Shown: piece after piece, positions 62,230 to 64,000 of the stretch
Position numbering within the stretch: the stretch's first letter is position 1
Layout of the letters: every line of letters starts with the position of its first letter
DNA from: Engraulis encrasicolus
Taxonomy: Eukaryota; Chordata; Actinopteri; Clupeiformes; Engraulidae
Direction: 5' to 3'
Length of the DNA stretch: 64,000 nt
NCBI RefSeq assembly: GCF_034702125.1
Contig: NC_085865.1
Span: 29,614,722 to 29,678,721 of the forward strand
Position numbers and translations under genes: made by a program
Notes under the pieces: generated by a model
The model's database searches: none
What the model saw: only the letters and a program-made list of their open reading frames with translations
What the model was told of the DNA's origin: nothing

Positions 62230-63645
62230 CCAAGCCAAACCACATTCCTGCAGTGGCTGCCATTTTCTCCATCTGTTGCCTTGACGTGGTTTTCACTTGA
62301 CTGTAGTAGGGAATTTATTTAACTGTCTCCTCTGAAATCTTAGACGGGGGAACATGGGCTTGGTGTTTTCTCTCTTTTCGCCCCGCTCCCGCGCTCATAT
62401 TTGCTACCCCCTCAGCTGTCATTAGGGGATCTCAATGTGGGTTTTTTTTTTTTTTTGCAGGGGTCGTCTTGTGCGCGCGCTACTTGCTGTTGTGGAATGG
62501 CATTCCTGACCAGAGCTATAGTCTCGACGACACGAAAGACATGGACGCCAAAGCCAAATATTTCTGGAGAAGAAAGGGAAAAAAAGGAGTAAAGAGGGAA
62601 AACTGGACCTGTGACATATTACTGCAAAAATACTTCCTCTCAGGAATAGAGGTGGAGTGGAGTAGGGTGGGCGAGCTGGAAAGACAGAGAATAAGAGATA
62701 ATTTTAGAAAATGTGGAAATTTGGGAAGGGGTTCATGTGTGAAACACAATGGCAGTGGGCTGACGTTGAACTGATCAATTTGAGGTGGTGGAGAGGTTAG
62801 ACCCACTAGATGTGTATAAACAATAGTAACACACCTATTATTATTATTAATTATAATATAATAATATAATGTAATATAATTCACAAAACCTTACTTTACA
62901 ATGAAACTTTGAGTTGACTACAATATGGTAAGTGTTTGGAAGTTTTGTTTGTGTGTTTTTCCTGATCATAACCAAGGTAACTGCTAGGTGAGGTGTGCGA
63001 AAAAATTGTATGACTGCGTTTGCACATGGTACTGTCATGGTAATGTACCGCATACTTAACCTACAGTTGTTGCGCAACACATTTACAGTAGCCTACATGC
63101 ATTTAACAACGGCTGAAGACACATGGCCATAGGAAGCCTGATGACATTTTCATAACACACAGTTATTTTTCTTATCAGTACAAAATGTTCAGGATAGGTA
63201 TTTTCCCCATTTCCCTACTCTTGCCCAATTGATGGTAAGCCAGACTATAACAGAAAAACTTGCCAGGTAAATATCCTTTTTTGCTGATGGCTGGGTATGT
63301 TTTGTTTACTAGGCCAAGTGCTCCCATCTTTCTTTCATTTCCCAGCCGGCCACACCGCTGCCTGATGTCACATGCCGACCCAAGAGAACATGAACTAAAA
63401 TGAAACAGAGAGGCCTGTGGTGATTGTGGTGAGCTTGAACTGATTGTATAAAAATGTAATAGACAGTCTCGCAGTGGTCATTAATAGGTCGGTATGCCTG
63501 ACTCTCCTAACCAGCCTCATCATGGCATTGTAAAAAAAAAAGAGGGGGATTTTTGTGTGGGTTTATCAGACATGAGGGCATGTGCAACTCAAGGCCACCC
63601 TGCCCTTCTCTCCTGCTGCACCCGACACAGCAGTTAATACCACAG
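61793..63645. other. Gene-free stretch
   Basis: Contains (CT)n at 62187-62227. A T-run followed by TTTTGCAG at 62441-62460 looks like a splice acceptor, but the open frame behind it has no recognisable product and low-complexity composition, so no exon is called. Confidence 0.5.
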
Positions 63646-63829
63646 TGGCTACGTTTACATGAGATATTTAATTCAGAATGAACTCACTTTAAGCTTAATT
63701 CCGCTTTGAAAAAGTCATGTAAACACATCACAATTCGGAATTACATGAAAGATCAAAGGGAACTCGACGGAACTATTCAATTCTGAATTAATTTGGAATT
63801 ACTGTAAAAACGTCATGTAAACGTAGCCA
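63646..63829. mobile_element. MITE with TGGCTACGTTTACATGA ends
   Basis: Left TGGCTACGTTTACATGA and right TCATGTAAACGTAGCCA are near-perfect inverted repeats. The interior has several AATTC/GAATT words arranged as inverses. 184 bases, non-coding. This end sequence is common among small fish elements. Confidence 0.8.
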
Positions 63830-63870
63830 TTGTTAATGCAACACTACAGCGAGTGGGACCACGTATCCTC

Positions 63871-63993
63871 TAGAATAGGGTTAAATTCAACTCTCCGAAG
63901 TGTTGAATTAAATCTGCGGAATGTATAAGTTCGATTGTGAAGCTTTTAATCAACACTTAGACTCTTAGAGAGTTAAATTTGACACTATTCCAG
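63871..63993. mobile_element. Palindromic MITE at the right edge of the window
   Basis: Left AGAATAGGGTTAAATTCAAC and the inverted right TGGAATAGTGTCAAATTTAAC form imperfect inverted repeats of about 25 bases, with further TTGAATTAAA/TTTTAATCAA complementarity inside. Confidence 0.55.
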
Positions 63994-64000
63994 ATACAGT

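Noticed and set aside
62441..62592. Acceptor-like T-run plus TTTTGCAG followed by an open frame
   Set aside because: The product is low-complexity and unrecognised and no matching donor or neighbouring exon was found.

Overview
The window is vertebrate, almost certainly teleost, nuclear DNA. It has GT-AG spliced multi-exon genes, very many long CA/GT and CT/GA microsatellites, tRNA-derived SINEs, and small DNA transposons with 8-bp or TTAA target duplications. It also holds a tandem cluster of RING/B-box/coiled-coil/B30.2 genes of the finTRIM type, a family expanded in bony fish. I cannot name the species.

Region 1 (1-34.9 kb) is a finTRIM cluster on the + strand. Three copies can be spliced completely by eye, each with six coding exons: copy A (6006-9286, 555 aa), copy B (12012-15301, 546 aa) and copy C (26880-30985, 552 aa). 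The first 2 kb match the 3' flanks of A, B and C, so the window begins just past the stop codon of a fourth copy ('copy 0'). All four 3' flanks carry the same AATAAA block 0.7-0.8 kb beyond the stop. There are also broken copies: a B30.2 exon frameshifted and split by a 390-bp transposon (33952-34824), a more diverged TRIM pseudogene (17034-20223) split by a 2.36-kb inverted-repeat element, and a short duplicate fragment of it (11334-11541). RING, B-box and coiled-coil exons are nearly identical between copies, while the B30.2 loops differ. Single lesions hit zinc ligands: copy B has Ser for a RING Cys and copy A has Gln for the B-box 2 His; copy C has both. Copy B also lacks exactly seven coiled-coil residues.

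Within this region, 20.4-25.9 kb is a nest of transposons. A TTAA-flanked piggyBac-like element abuts another TTAA element, which is split by a 4.48-kb element with long inverted repeats built from iterated ACGTAATAA motifs and flanked by a 5-bp duplication.

Region 2 (37.0-48.5 kb) is rab18, complete in seven coding exons (205 aa), encoding the small GTPase of ER and lipid-droplet membranes. Its introns are rich in microsatellites and MITEs; intron 6 holds a non-repetitive block that may be a regulatory element.

Region 3 (48.5-64 kb) contains no gene I can support. It holds the rab18 3' UTR, long simple repeats, a 1.47-kb hAT element with a perfect 8-bp duplication, a small hAT MITE with its own 8-bp duplication, and some non-repetitive blocks that could be non-coding regulatory DNA.

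The finTRIM genes probably act in innate immunity as E3-ligase-like sensors or effectors; rab18 is an unrelated housekeeping neighbour.
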